From Pseudo-nitzschia pungens (Eukaryota; Bacillariophyta; Bacillariophyceae; Bacillariales; Bacillariaceae): a stretch of DNA of 64,000 nt. Made by a program: the position numbers and the translations under genes. The notes beneath the pieces are model-generated. The model was given only the letters and a program-made list of their open reading frames with translations, was not told the origin of the DNA and made no database searches. Shown here piece after piece: positions 1-13,500 of the stretch (positions are counted from its first letter, which is position 1; every line of letters starts with the position of its first letter). Location: NCBI GenBank assembly GCA_037355855.1, contig CM074760.1, positions 5,200,501-5,264,500 on the forward strand, read 5' to 3'.

Positions 1-605
1 TGTACTACTACTACACCTCAACTTGTAAGAACAAAAAATAGAACTTCTACTACGGAATAGTAGTAGTAGTAGTAGTGGTCATAGTTCTGTTTCTCCAATC
101 AATTCACATCTCAAAATGATTGACTGCTGCTGGAGCCACTTATCAATGCTTTTACTCGTGAAAATGCGTGTATTCGTTCCTTTAGCTGTATGGCAATATC
201 CCTTAATCGGATCCTACGGCCACAGCCGTATTTCGACCCATATTTCAGGGGTTCAAAAGAAAGTCTTAACTCTCTCCAATATTTAATCTGATGTTATATT
301 CTTATTCAGCATAAAATTTTGGTCTAGAAAACACTTTGTCAGGGGTCCGAACTCCCAATATTGGGTGCTCTACGAGCAGCAGCAGCAGCGCGCTAATCAC
401 TATTTTGGCAATAGCCGTAAAAACTCAAATATTCATATCACCATGGGAATTAATTTAAACGAGGCACTTCCTGGCCACCAATTACGGATCCAAGGACACC
501 ATTCTCTCCATCTACTCAAGGGCTACAATCTGAGCCATTTGCGGCTCGATTCCTCCATAAACTGACGAGATTCGAACTGATTTTGTAATTCGGTATCGTT
601 CCATC
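1..605. other. Gene-free flank with ACT/AGT microsatellites
   Basis: No supported gene. The first 90 bases hold TAC/TAG triplet runs (around 3-15 and 58-76). A CCAATATTGGG palindrome lies near 354-364. I looked here for a piggyBac-type terminal repeat and TTAA boundary for the adjacent transposase and could not define one. Confidence 0.5.
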
Positions 606-3163
606 ATGAGCGAAAACGCCGCAAATGGAGGCGATTGCTCCAAAGAGAGCCCAGATGGTACTAAAGAGACCGAAGACAGCAGCGAAAGCCGTCCTGCTAA
701 TAGCCCAAGGCTCCAGGACCTCAGCAAGCTTGTGAAGAGAGCTCAAAAATTCCAGGATGGCTATGACAGTGATGGGGCAAAAGGCCCCTTTTTTGATGCA
801 ATAATTGCTGAGGGAGATCAATACAAGGAAGCAGGAGGAGAAGACTACAATATTGGAGACGCCGAACCACCAAACAGAGCAGCGGACGCAGCAGCAGAAG
901 CGGACGCTGCAGCAGAAGCGGACGCAGCAGCAGAAGTGGTGGTGGTGGAAGAAAATATCGATTTACAAACCAAAACAGTGACATGGATCAAGGAAGAGCT
1001 GAAGCTCAGATGCCAATCAACATCTGGAAAGAAGACTGATCTTGTCGACCGGTTGAAGAAGGCAATAGACCGGAAGGAACGTCGATTCAATACGCTGGAG
1101 GAAGCAAGAGCAAGCAAGAAGCCACGGATCGGACGCCCCACCACGACAGCAGCAGCAACAAAGAAGAACAACAACAAGAACTCGTCGGCGATGCTGCGTC
1201 TGTTCCCTGATACTGTGTACTGGCGAGTCCTCCACCCAGACGCCACGGCGGTCACTGAACCAGCGAATCCATCCTTTACAATTGCAAGGGCTCCAACTGT
1301 GCCAGAAGTTGATGCAAGGGTTGCTCCCCCCCCAAAGAAGTACAACTATGCAGAGCTCTTTGATATTCCTGTGTTCAAGGGAGTTTGTACAACCTACGAG
1401 TTCGATCGCCGCGGCAAGTTGCGGAGGGACGCTGATGGCAAGCCACTCACTAACAGTGCTCCCAGGGAGGAAGGCTGCGTCGATCCAGGATTCAAGGAGA
1501 AGTACGGTCTATCTGCTGCTGAGTCACTACCATGGGACTTTGCTGAGGTATTCCTTCCGCTAAGCAACGATGCAAAGGACAGTAATCACTTCAGCTTTGA
1601 GAAAATTCGGCAGTGGACAAACCTCAAGGCGTCGCTTGCAGGAGCTGGAGAGCAGGTGTACCAGGACTTCAAGCCATTTGAATTGACGGAGCTGCGCCGG
1701 TTCTTTGGACTTTATGTACTGCATGGACTTGCTCCTACGGCTCGTGTTGAATACAAGCTTCGCTCTACGAGGAATGACAGACTTGCAGGGAAGTTCCTTC
1801 TCGTAGGGCGTTTCCAAATTGGAAGATACGACCTTTAATCCAGTGGATTAACTGGCGTTCCCCCCAGGCGTGGATGTTTGCTCGTCAAATTGCGGTGGAT
1901 GAAATGACCATGCGGTTCAAAGGTGTCCACCAAGACAAGCGACGGATCACGTACAAGAAGGAAGGTGACGGATTTCAAGCTGATGCCCTCTGCGATGATG
2001 GATACTGCTACCAAGTCTACATGAGGAATGATCCTGCACCTAAAAAGTACTTGAACTGGAAGCTCTCTACGCTGCATGCCCGTACGATGGCCCTATTTGA
2101 TTCCTTGAAGGACGAGCACCACCATGTGGGAATGGACAACCTGTACAACTCAGTACTATTCTGCAAGGCGGCGTTTCTGCATTCAAAGCGAGTCCTTTGT
2201 CATGGAGTTGCCCGTAAGGCAAATCGTGGCATCCCTGATTGCGTCTTTCAACAAGAGCTCAAGAATATCCGCGAAGAGCGAGCTGCCCGTGGTACTGTGA
2301 AGGCTGCTGTTCTTGAAGGGGATCCCGCCTGTTCCTTTCTTATTGCTTCTAGTGTCTACGACACCAAGCCAGTACACTACTTGAGTATGGTCACTAGTAA
2401 GATTGAATGGGTGGAGAAGCAGAAGATCGTCTACAACGTGGATACCGATTCGAAAGAAAAGCTGAAATTCCTCCGTCTTAATCAGTTAGATACATACAAC
2501 AATGGTATGGGCGACGTCGATATTGCTGATCAGCTCCGCGGTGTGTACAGATTGGACCGCTGGGTACGTAACAGGAAGTGGTGGTGGTCTGTTATGTTTT
2601 GGGGTGTAGGAGTACTCCTTACAAATGCCTACAAGCTGTACCTGAAGGTCTGTAAAGAAGAAGGAGTGACGCCCAGATTTGCATCCCAGTATGACTTCAG
2701 GAGAGCAGTTGGAGAGTACTGGGTAGACCCTGAGACTGTTTCATGTGAAGCTGAAGTCAGGATGTTTCATGTTTCATCCTGTGGTGCTGCTGAACAAGAT
2801 GGTGCTGTATCGCCTTTGACTGAACCTTCAAGCAATTCCTCGTTCGACAGTAAGAAGAATTCAGCTAGAGTAACTGACAAGACGCTTGCAGACAATGGTG
2901 CTCTGAGTTGTAGGTTGGACAAGAATTTGGATCACTATCCTTCTAAAGCAGTGAGGAACACCAAATGTGCTTTGCATGGTTGGCTTGGACTAAGAAAAGA
3001 GGGGGAGTTAATGAGATGTGTAACATGCAATGTCCATCTTTGCATTGAGTGCTATGGAAGATTCCATCGGTCGGCCGATATCCTGGCTCTAAAGAAAAGG
3101 ATGAAGCGCAACTTGGAAGAACAAGCAGCAAGAAGTAGAAAGAAGAAACTGAAGATGAAGTAG
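606..3163 (+). pseudogene. Broken piggyBac-type (DDE_Tnp_1_7) transposase, two frames
   Basis: Remnant of a piggyBac-family cut-and-paste transposase. The first frame (606-1838) carries an Ala/Glu/Asp repeat (residues about 91-110), a SAP-type DNA-binding motif (about 123-155) and the N-terminal half of the transposase domain. The second frame (ATG at 1874, open from about 1778, ends 3163) carries the catalytic core. Three acidic positions are visible: Asp in VDEMTMRFKG, Asp in GMDNLYN and Asp in GDVDIADQL, all in the right order. A Cys/His-rich tail (C..H..C..C..C..C pattern, about 2960-3070) resembles the family's C-terminal zinc finger. The halves are in different frames. The stretch between the LYVLHGL region and WKIRPL looks far shorter than usual, suggesting an internal deletion of tens of codons around 1770-1815. 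Terminal repeats and TTAA target duplications were not found. It is very likely inactive, unless the junction is an assembly error. Confidence 0.85.
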
Positions 3164-4511
3164 GCCTAATGCTTGCTGGGGAGCGTCTTGCTGCTGTTGC
3201 TGATGGTGGTGGTCGATTCGGTTGTTCGATTCGGTTCGTTCGATTCGATTCGGTTCGTTCGATTCGATTCGGTCGTTCGCACTCCTGTTTGGCCTGTGCC
3301 TTGATGACGGCAAGTACTGATACAAATTCATCACCCCTTGGTGTTTGCAGGGCCTTTGAAAGTGTTCTTGTGTCTTTATTTGGAGTATTCAGGGCTTGGG
3401 CGGCCGAATGGTGGAGGACGAATGGTGCAAAATCACGGCGAATCACGGCCCGATGTACAAAAATCAGCCGAAATCCACTAAAATTTATCAAAATTCCCCA
3501 AGTAAATAATAAAAAACCCATATCTATGTTATTGACTACAAGTATTGGTGGTTGTTTGTTACTTTATTGCAGATAGAGGTGCTTTTATTGTCTCTAGAAG
3601 ACAGAACTCGGTTGACGATTTGGTCACCGAAAAAATGAGTTTTTTTTTTACGGCGATTCCCGTATAATTTCAATCCGATTAAAAGGGATACTTGTAATCT
3701 CAAAAGAGAGATTTTCTTTCCTTCACACGTACTTTGCGGTAATATTAAAGATCTTGCTTTTCGAAAGAAATAATACCGTACCAATAGTTGACATTGTGGT
3801 TCTTGGTAGTGGTAAGTTACCGTATGAATAATTTTAATAGTACGAGTGTAACTTACCGTACAAGTAAGGTTTTACGCTCAAAACATGGTGATATTGCTTC
3901 GCGGTAGGATGAACATTGCAATTTTGACGTAACATTAAATGCTACGGAATTACGATGGCATGACATTGTAGAAAATATTATTGCCCTTGAAAATATAGAT
4001 CTAACCAAAATGCAGCAGATTAAGATCCCAAAAAGTTATTCATGCTCAGTTTTCGAAGTAACCTTAAATGAGGGAACTTAGAAATAGAATGTGTTGAAAG
4101 TTCACCCAATTCCAATCAACTGAATTGTCGAGCACTAGTAAAGGATGTCCCGAATCCGATTGGTCCTTTATTGTCACACATGTAGGAATAAATTTCATCC
4201 CACCGAAAACATTTTCTTCCAGGTTTTGTCACCCGTCACCGATTCTCTGATCACCCACACAATTATTTATTGTTACGAAGTATTTTTTTATTACGAAATA
4301 ATATGTCTTGATTCCCATTCACGGAGGATGTGACTGATCATCGGGAGCCTTGCAAATCTTCGTCACAAAAACGCTATCGCTGAATACACCGATACATACC
4401 TACCTGCCAGATAGAAACCGACACTCGATCGCGATCGATTAACTACACGCACTCATCGGCACGCACGCATTGTATTGTCGACCGACAACAAACACACAAC
4501 TCGGCAACATC
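3164..4511. other. Spacer with TTCGATTCGG microsatellite
   Basis: No gene seen. About 3213-3282 is a run of TTCGGTTCG/ATTCGATTCGG words. The rest is AT-rich with scattered TTACGGTA/TTACCGTA words (3680-3950). The last 100 bases before 4512 probably include the promoter and 5' UTR of the giant repeat-protein gene. Confidence 0.5.
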
Positions 4512-7500
4512 ATGGCGCCCAATCCACTCTCCCGAGCGTTCCTGTCCACATTCATCGTCGGCTCGGTGCTGTTGTTTACGAAATTCAGGTTTTTTCCGGT
4601 GATAGACACCGATGGAAACGGTCGTGCGGAAAACGATCGGTGGTTGATTCCGTCGTCCGCGCAAGCAAGAACGAACGATGAACGGATCGAAACCGACCAT
4701 TCGGAAACCCATGTTGGCTTGAGACACGGAAGCAAAAAGAGGATTGCGGACGTGAAGCGACTGGTCGAATCGTTATTTTCCGGGGACAACGAAATCGAAG
4801 ATGGATCATCCGCACCGACTCGCAACGAGCGCAAACGCGCGGTCGAAACCAACGGCATCGACAACAACAAGGACAGCAACAGCGACGAGCAGTACAAAGA
4901 AGAAAGCAACACCGCTGGCATCGACGGGGATATGCCTACCGACAGAATCCAAGGTCGACCCGACACGGAGCGTCATCCGACAGAGACACAACAATTGCTT
5001 CGGAAGGGTTTGCGGAAATCGTCGGACCTCGACAAAACATACGGCAATCGTGACACAAATTTTGGGAAAAGCGAAGAAGGGATTGACGAGAGCCCAGACA
5101 ACGACGCACACGATCGTAGCGATGGCAATCATTCTCGATACGACAAAAATCATTTAACACTGCATAACAATGATAACAAGGTTGCAAAAGAACACGCAGA
5201 AAAAATCACAAGTAGTATTGGCATGGGGGAAAAAACTGTCGGAATGGAAGATTTTATCGCGATCGAGGCAAACGAATACGATGACGAGGGGGGCTTTTCT
5301 GCGGAAAAAAATGAATATCACTTTTACAACAACCAATACAATTCAATGGAACAGAATGACCTCGGTATTGTAGATGCCGTATCTGAGGATCCAATGATGA
5401 GTGAAAAAAACGGGGATGACAAACCGGTCAACAACAACCTCATTTTCGGGGACGACGAAACGGATGATTTTTACGGCGACGACGACAACAACGATAACCT
5501 TAATGGGAAAACAGATGAATTTAACGATACAAGTCGTGGAATAATGCAAAAACATAACTTTGACACCGACAGCGACGAAAATTTCGAAAGCAACCACAAC
5601 GACAACGACAACGACATTATTTTTCACGGCATTTGGGTGGAAGACGATGATGATTCTTCTGAGGATGATTTGTACGATGACGATGGGACGAGATATGCAG
5701 AGCAACAAGATACGATAGATCCGTCCCTCCTCGAAGGGAAAGACCAAAGGAATCGCGATCTTCTGCGGGCAAACTGGAGATGGGGCACAACCTACTCTTA
5801 CGGTAGCAGCGAGGGCTCGCATACCTTGCCAAGAACTAGCCAACAAAATGCTCAGCGTTCCCGACAGTCCTCGAGAGGGAGGAGCAGCCAGCAAAGTAGT
5901 GGGAACAGCCGACCACCCCCGCGATCGAGAAGTAGCCAGCAGAGTGGGAGCAGCCAGATCATTTCACGACCTCCACCATCGAGAAGTAGCCAGCAAAACG
6001 GTAACTTTGGATCGTCGTATAGATCTCCACCGATTCTGTGGTTTCAAGATCCCAATCCAACTTATGCTGCACGACCTTGGAATTATCGTCCAGCGACGCC
6101 GACATATGTCGGTCCACCGAGTCAGCCGAGATACAATTTTTGGTCTATGTGGAACGGAGGAAACTCAGGAAATTCTTACAATGCAAACCCGATCAAAGTT
6201 CCGCGCGAAATTTATGACCCGTATAGCAACGACAAGGTATTCATACCACTCAATCCGACAGCAGTTCCATCGTCGGCACCGACCGGCCCAACAGGAGAAC
6301 CGTCACAAACACCAACCCGAGGGCCGAGCGAGAAACCAACTCCTAGACCCACACGCAGCCCCACGAAGCGTCCCACCCGTCGTCCATCGGTGGAACCGAC
6401 CCCGAGGCCAACGCGCAGCCCAACCAAGCCTCCTACCAGGGGGCCGACACGCACCCCCACAATACGACCGACGAGAACACCCACGCGCCGTCCCACACCG
6501 CGACCGACGAGAACACCGACAGTCCGTCCGACGCAAAATCCGACGAGATCTCCGACACTGAGGCCCACAAGAAATCCCACGAGGGATCCAACTCCCAAAC
6601 CAATCCCTTACCCAAGCAGTTCTTCTGACTTGGTGCTGCAAACTGCATTGGCTCAAACAGCAACGTTTGGGCAGGCAAACGATGCGTATGTAAAAGCCGC
6701 GGAAGCGATATTGGGATTTACTTTTAGCGACAATGGTGCAATCGGCGGCACCAAATTCATACCAATCACAAGAACCGTGACTTGTTCGACACTTGCTTCA
6801 TATCCATTTGCAGGTATAGCCGATGGGGGTTGTACAAGAACTGACATAAAAATTACAACAAATCAACCAGGTGTGGATGTATACGTGTTCCGAAGAAAAC
6901 TCTTGGATGCTATTCAAGCGGGGACCTTCACTGTTGAAGTCAACAGGACAAACCGTATCAACGCATTGGTATGTGAGCTTCCAGGAATCAATCAATCGCC
7001 CGTCTCCGCTCCAAGCCCAAGCTTCTATCCTACCACATCCACATCCCTTGTATTCAACACTGCCAAAGCTGCGCTAAGCTCCCTTTCGGATTCAAACGCA
7101 GCGTATCTTCAAGCTTCAGAATCTATCCTTGGCTTCACTTTCAATCAAATGGGAGCCATTGGCAGAACAACATTTTCCACAGACACTTCATCTTTGGCTT
7201 GTTCCACGCTTGCTTCTTATCCATTTGCAGGCGTGGCCGATGGAGGTTGTACAAGAACAGTCATTCGGCTTACAACCAATGAGCCAGGTGTGGATGTGTA
7301 CACGTTCCGAAGAAAACTCATGGATGCTATTCAGGCGGGGACCTTCACTGTCGAAGTCAACAGGACCAACCGTATCAACGCATTGGTATGTGAGCTTCCA
7401 GGAATCAATCCATCGCCCGTCTCCGCTCCAAACTTCTATCCTACAACCTCCACATCCCTTGTATTCAACACTGCGAAGGCTATGCAGAGTTCCCTTTCGG

Positions 7501-10500
7501 ATTCAAACGCAGCGTATCTTCAAGCTTCAGAGTCCATCCTTGGCTTCACTTTCAATCAAATGGGAGCCATTGGCAGAACAACATTTTCCACAGATACTTC
7601 ATCTTTGGCTTGTTCCACGCTTGCTTCTTATCCATTTGCAGGCGTGGCCGATGGGGGTTGTACAAGAACAGTCATTCGGCTTACAACCAATGAGCCAGGT
7701 GTGGATGTGTACACATTACGAAGAAAACTCATGGATGCTATTCAGGCGGGGACCTTCACTGTCGAAGTCAACAGGACCAACCGTATCAACGCATTGGTAT
7801 GTGAGCTTCCAGGAATCAATCCATCGCCCGTCTCAGCTCCAAACTTCTATCCTACAACCTCCACATCCCTTGTATTCAACACTGCGAAGGCTATGCAGAG
7901 TTCCCTTTCGGATTCAAACGCAGCGTATCTTCAAGCTTCAGAGTCCATCCTTGGCTTCACTTTCAATCAAATGGGAGCCATTGGCAGAACAACATTTTCC
8001 ACAGATACTTCATCTTTGGCTTGTTCCACGCTTGCTTCTTATCCATTTGCAGGCATGGCCGATGGGGGTTGTACAAGAACAGTCATTCGGCTTACAACCA
8101 ATGAGCCAGGTGTGGATGTGTACACATTACGAAGAAAACTCATGGATGCTATTCAGGCGGGGACCTTCACTGTCGAAGTCAACAGGACCAACCGTATCAA
8201 CGCATTGGTATGTGAGCTTCCAGGAGTGAACCCCGTTCCCAGCCCTACTCCTTACAATCCCACGTATACCACATCCTTGATATTCAACACTGCGAAGGCT
8301 ATGCAGAGCTCAATGATAGACGAAAATGCAGCATATCTTCAAGCTTCAGAATCTATCCTTGGCTTCACTTTCAATCAAATGGGAGCCATTGGCAGAACAA
8401 CATTTTCCACAGATACTTCATCTGTGGCTTGTTCCACGCTTGCTTCATATCCATTTGCAGGCGTGGCCGATGGAGGTTGTACAAGAACAGTCATTCGGCT
8501 TACAACCAATGAGCCAGGTGTGGATGTGTACACATTACGAAGAAAACTCATGGATGCTATTCAGGCGGGGACCTTCACTGTCGAAGTCAACAGGACCAAC
8601 CGTATCAACGCATTGGTATGTGAGCTTCCAGGAGTGAACCCCGTTCCCAGCCCTACTCCTTACAATCCCACGTATACCACATCCTTGATATTCAACACTG
8701 CGAAGGCTATGCAGAGCTCAATGATAGACGAAAATGCAGCGTATCTCCAAGCTTCAGAATCTATCCTTGGCTTCACTTTCAATCAAATGGGAGCCATTGG
8801 CAGAACAACATTTTCCACAGATACTTCATCTGTGGCTTGTTCCACGCTTGCTTCATATCCATTTGCAGGCGTGGCCGATGGGGGTTGTACAAGAACAGTC
8901 ATTCGGCTTACAACCAATGAGCCAGGTGTGGATGTGTACACATTACGAAGAAAACTCATGGATGCTATTCAGGCGGGGACCTTCACTGTCGAAGTCAACA
9001 GGACCAACCGTATCAACGCATTGGTATGTGAGCTTCCAGGAGTGAACCCCGTTCCCAGCCCTACTCCTTACAATCCCACGTATACCACATCCTTGATATT
9101 CAACACTGCGAAGGCTATGCAGAGCTCAATGATAGACGAAAATGCAGCGTATCTCCAAGCTTCAGAATCTATCCTTGGCTTCACTTTCAATCAAATGGGA
9201 GCCATTGGCAGAACAACATTTTCCACAGATACTTCATCTGTGGCTTGTTCCACGCTTGCTTCATATCCATTTGCAGGCGTGGCCGATGGGGGTTGTACAA
9301 GAACAGTCATTCAGCTTACAACCAATGAACTTGGCGTGGATGTTTACAATTTCAGAAAAAGACTCTTGGATGCTATTCAGATGGGCATCTTCACTGTCGA
9401 AGTCAATAGAACAAATCGCATAATTGCCTTGGTATGTGAATTGTCTGGAACAAAGAGGCCTTCCGAAACACCTTCGGCAAAACCAAGCAAATCACCTTCT
9501 GTGGAACCAACTTTGTTTCCTTCATCTGCGCCATCCCCAGTGCCGTCAAGCATACCTTCAGAAATGCCATCGGCAACTCCTTCAAGTTTTCCGTCAGCTC
9601 TTCCGTCGGCTGTTCCGTCGGCTCTCCCATCAGAAACCCCATCAGAAACCCCATCAGAAGTTCCAAGTGTAATGCATAGTGAAATTCCGAGCATCTTGCC
9701 TTCGTCTGAACCCAGTGTTTTTCCATCTTTGGAACCGTCATTTTCGCCATCATCGCTGCAAAGCAAACCACCAAGCACTTTGTCGTCTCATTCCCCAAGT
9801 AAGGAGCCCAGTGTTTCACCGTCATATTCCAGCGCGCCAACTACATCAAATGCACCCAGTACTATGCCTTCACACTCCAGCGTGCCATCAGCATCAGAGG
9901 TACCTAGTTATCGTCCATCACATTCAGGCATGCCATCCACAACTAATTCACCAAGTACGATTACTGAGGAACCTAGCGTCATGCCCAGTATGCTGCCCAG
10001 TATTGTGGTATCAAATGCACCAAGCTCCATTAGTGACGAACAAAGTGTTGTACCCAGTCATGTACCGTCGCTTTCAAGCATGCCATCTACATCAAATGCA
10101 CCAAGTACTATGCCGTCGCTTTCCAGCGCGCCAACAGTATCAAATGCTCCAACCTTCATTAGTGAGGAACCAAGTGTTGCGCCCAGTATGCTACCCAGTA
10201 GCGTGCCATCAACGAAACCCAGCATTACTAGTGAACAACCGAGTGTTGCGCCCAGTCATTTGCCGTCGCTTTCAAGCATGCCATCTACATCAAATGCACC
10301 AAGTACTATGCCGTCGCTTTCCAGCGCACCAACAGTATCAAATGCTCCAACCTTCATTAGTGAGGAACCAAGTGTTGCGCCCAGTATGCTACCCAGTAGC
10401 GTGCCATCACCCAGCATTACTAGTGAGCAACCAAGTGTTGCGCCCAGTCATTTGCCGTCGCTTTCAAGCATGCCATCTACATCAAATGCACCAAGTACTA

Positions 10501-13500
10501 TGCCGTCGCTTTCCAGCGCACCAACAGTATCAAATGCTCCAACCTTCATTAGTGAGGAACCAAGTATTGCGCCCAGTATGCTACCCAGTAATGTTCCATC
10601 AACGAAACCTATCATTACTAGTGAACAACCAAGTGTTGCGCCCAGTCATTTGCCGTCGCTTTCAAGCATGCCATCTACATCAAATGCACCAAGTACTATG
10701 CCGTCGCTTTCCAGTGCACCAACAGAATCAAATGCTCCAACCTTCATTAGTGAGGAACCAAGTATTGCGCCCAGTATGCTACCCAGTAGCGTGCCATCAC
10801 CCAGCATTACTAGTGAGCAACCAAGTGTTGTGCCCAGTCATTTGCCGTCGCTTTCAAGCATGCCATCTACATCAAATGCACCAAGTACTATGCCGTCGCT
10901 TTCCAGCGCACCAACAGTATCAAATGCTCCAACCTTCATTAGTGAGGAACCAAGTGTTCCGCCCAGTATGCTACCCAGTAGCGTGCCATCACCCAGCATT
11001 ACTAGTGAGCAACCAAGTGTTGCGCCCAGTCATTTGCCGTCGCTTTCAAGCATGCCATCTACATCAAATGCACCAAGTACTATGCCGTCGCTTTCCAGCG
11101 CACCAACAGTATCAAATGTTCCAACCTTTATTAGTGAGGAACCAAGTGTTGCGCCCAGTATGCTACCCAGTAATGTTCCATCAACGAAACCTATCATTAC
11201 TAGTGAACAACCAAGTGTTGCGCCCAGTCATTTGCCGTCGCTTTCAAGCATGCCATCTACATCAAATGCACCAAGTACTATGCCGTCGCTTTCCAGTGCA
11301 CCAACAGTATCAAATGCTCCAACCTTCATTAGTGAGGAACCAAGTATTGCGCCCAGTATGCTACCCAGTAGCGTGCCATCACCCAGCATTACTAGTGAAC
11401 AACCAAGTGTTGCGCCCAGTCATTTGCCGTCGCTTTCAAGCATGCCATCTACATCAAATGCACCAAGTACTATGCCGTCGCTTTCCAGCGCACCAACAGT
11501 ATCAAATGTTCCAACCTTCATTAGTGAGGAACCAAGTGTTGCGCCCAGTATGCTACCCAGTAGCGTGCCATCACCCAGCATTACTAGTGAACAACCGAGT
11601 GTTGCGCCCAGTCATTTGCCGTCGCTTTCAAGCATGCCATCTACATCAAATGCACCAAGTACTATGCCTTCACACTCCAGCGCGCCAACAGTATCAAATG
11701 CTCCAACCTTCATTAGTAAGGAACCAAGTGTTGCGCCCAGTATTCCACCCAGTAATGTTCCATCAACGAAACCCAGCATTACTAGTGAACAACCAAGTGT
11801 TGCGCCCAGTCATTTGCCGTCGCTTTCAAGCATGCCATCTACATCAAATGCACCAAGTACTATGCCTTCACACTCCAGCGCGCCAACAGTGTCAAATGCT
11901 CCAACCTTCATTAGTGAGGAACCAAGTATTGCGCCCAGTATGCCACCCAGTAATGTTCCATCAACGAAACCCAGCATTACTAGTGAACAACCGAGTGTTG
12001 CGCCCAGTCATTTGCCGTCGCTTTCAAGCATGCCATCTACATCAAATGCACCAAGTACTATGCCTTCACACTCCAGCGCACCAACAGTATCAAATGCTCC
12101 AACCTTCATTAGTGAGGAACCAAGTATTGCGCCCAGTATGCCACCCAGTAGCGTGCCATCAACGAAACCCAGCATTACTAGTGAACAACCGAGTGTTGCG
12201 CCCAGTCATTTGCCGTCGCTTTCAAGCATGCCATCTACATCAAATGCACCAAGTACTATGCCTTCACACTCCAGCGCGCCAACAGTGTCAAATGCTCCAA
12301 CCTTCATTAGTGAGGAACCAAGTATTGCGCCCAGTATGCCACCCAGTAATGTTCCATCAACGAAACCCAGCATTACTAGTGAACAACCGAGTGTTGCGCC
12401 CAGTCATTTGCCGTCGCTTTCAAGCATACCAACCGCATCACACTCACCAAGCGATATCAGCGAAGAACCCAGTACTGTGCCCAGTATTGCACCGTCACAA
12501 TCGAATATTCCAACTGCATCAATTGCTCCAACTGTCATCAGTGAAGACCCAAGTATTGTGCCCAGTACTGTGCCATCACATTCGAGCATTCCAACTACAT
12601 CACATGAACCCAGCTTTGTTCCATCACATTCGAGCATGCCATCGTCATCAAATGCACCAAGCATTATAAGCAATGCTCCCAGTGTTGCTCGCAGCATCGC
12701 TCCTTCTTCCTCCGTAGTTCCAAGTGCGAACCCATCTGCAGTACCCAGCCACTCACCATCCGACAGACATAGCGATGTCCCCAGCTCATTTCCCAGCATG
12801 AGACCAAGCCTCGCTCCCTCATTCTCCGAAGTTCCAAGTGCAAATCCATCTGCGGCACCTAGCCAATCACCATCTATCAGACCGAGTGTTGTCCCCAGCT
12901 CATTGCCAAGCATGAGACCGAGCATCTCGCTCTTCCCCTCGGATGGTCCAAGCGTGATTCCATCTACAGTACCCAGCCACTCACCATCCGATAGACATAG
13001 CGATGTCCCCAGCTCATTGCCAAGTGAAACACCGAGCATTACCCCTTCTTTCTCCGAAAGTCCAAGCGTAATTCCATCTAGGAGCCCGAGTGATATGCCG
13101 AGTTCATTGCCAAGCGAAACACCAAGCGTCGCTCCTTCTTCCTCTGAAGTTCCAAGCGCAAATCCATCTAGCAGCCCGAGTGATATGCCAAGCTCATTAC
13201 CAAGCACGACACCAAGTCTCGCTCCTTCTTCTTCTGAAGTTCCAAGCGTGAGTCCATCCGCGGTACTCAGCCAACAACCATCTATCAGCCCGAGTGATAT
13301 GCCAAGCTCATTGCCCAGCAAAACACCAAGCCTCGCTCCAAGCGCAAATCCATCTGCACTACCGAGTTATATACCTAGCTCATTGCCAAGCACGACACCA
13401 AGCCTCGCTCCTTCCTCCTCTGAAGTTCCAAGCGCAAATCCATCTGCACTACCGAGTAATATGCCTAGCTCATTGCCAAGCGAAACACCAAGCCTCGCTC

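Noticed and set aside
7129..9045. Repeated forward frames of 366 and 103 codons in the seven-copy array
   Set aside because: Same cause: they are the alternative frame of the 408/411-bp units and break where the spacer changes.
10151..12420. Regular direct repeats considered as a CRISPR-like array
   Set aside because: Units are contiguous coding repeats of ~195 bp without unique spacers, in a eukaryotic gene.
9679..12669. A 996-codon open frame in a second forward frame through the Pro-Ser repeats
   Set aside because: Repeat units are multiples of three, so the absence of stops in one unit propagates through the whole array. The His/Gln/Pro/Arg composition is a frame shadow of the real Pro-Ser reading.
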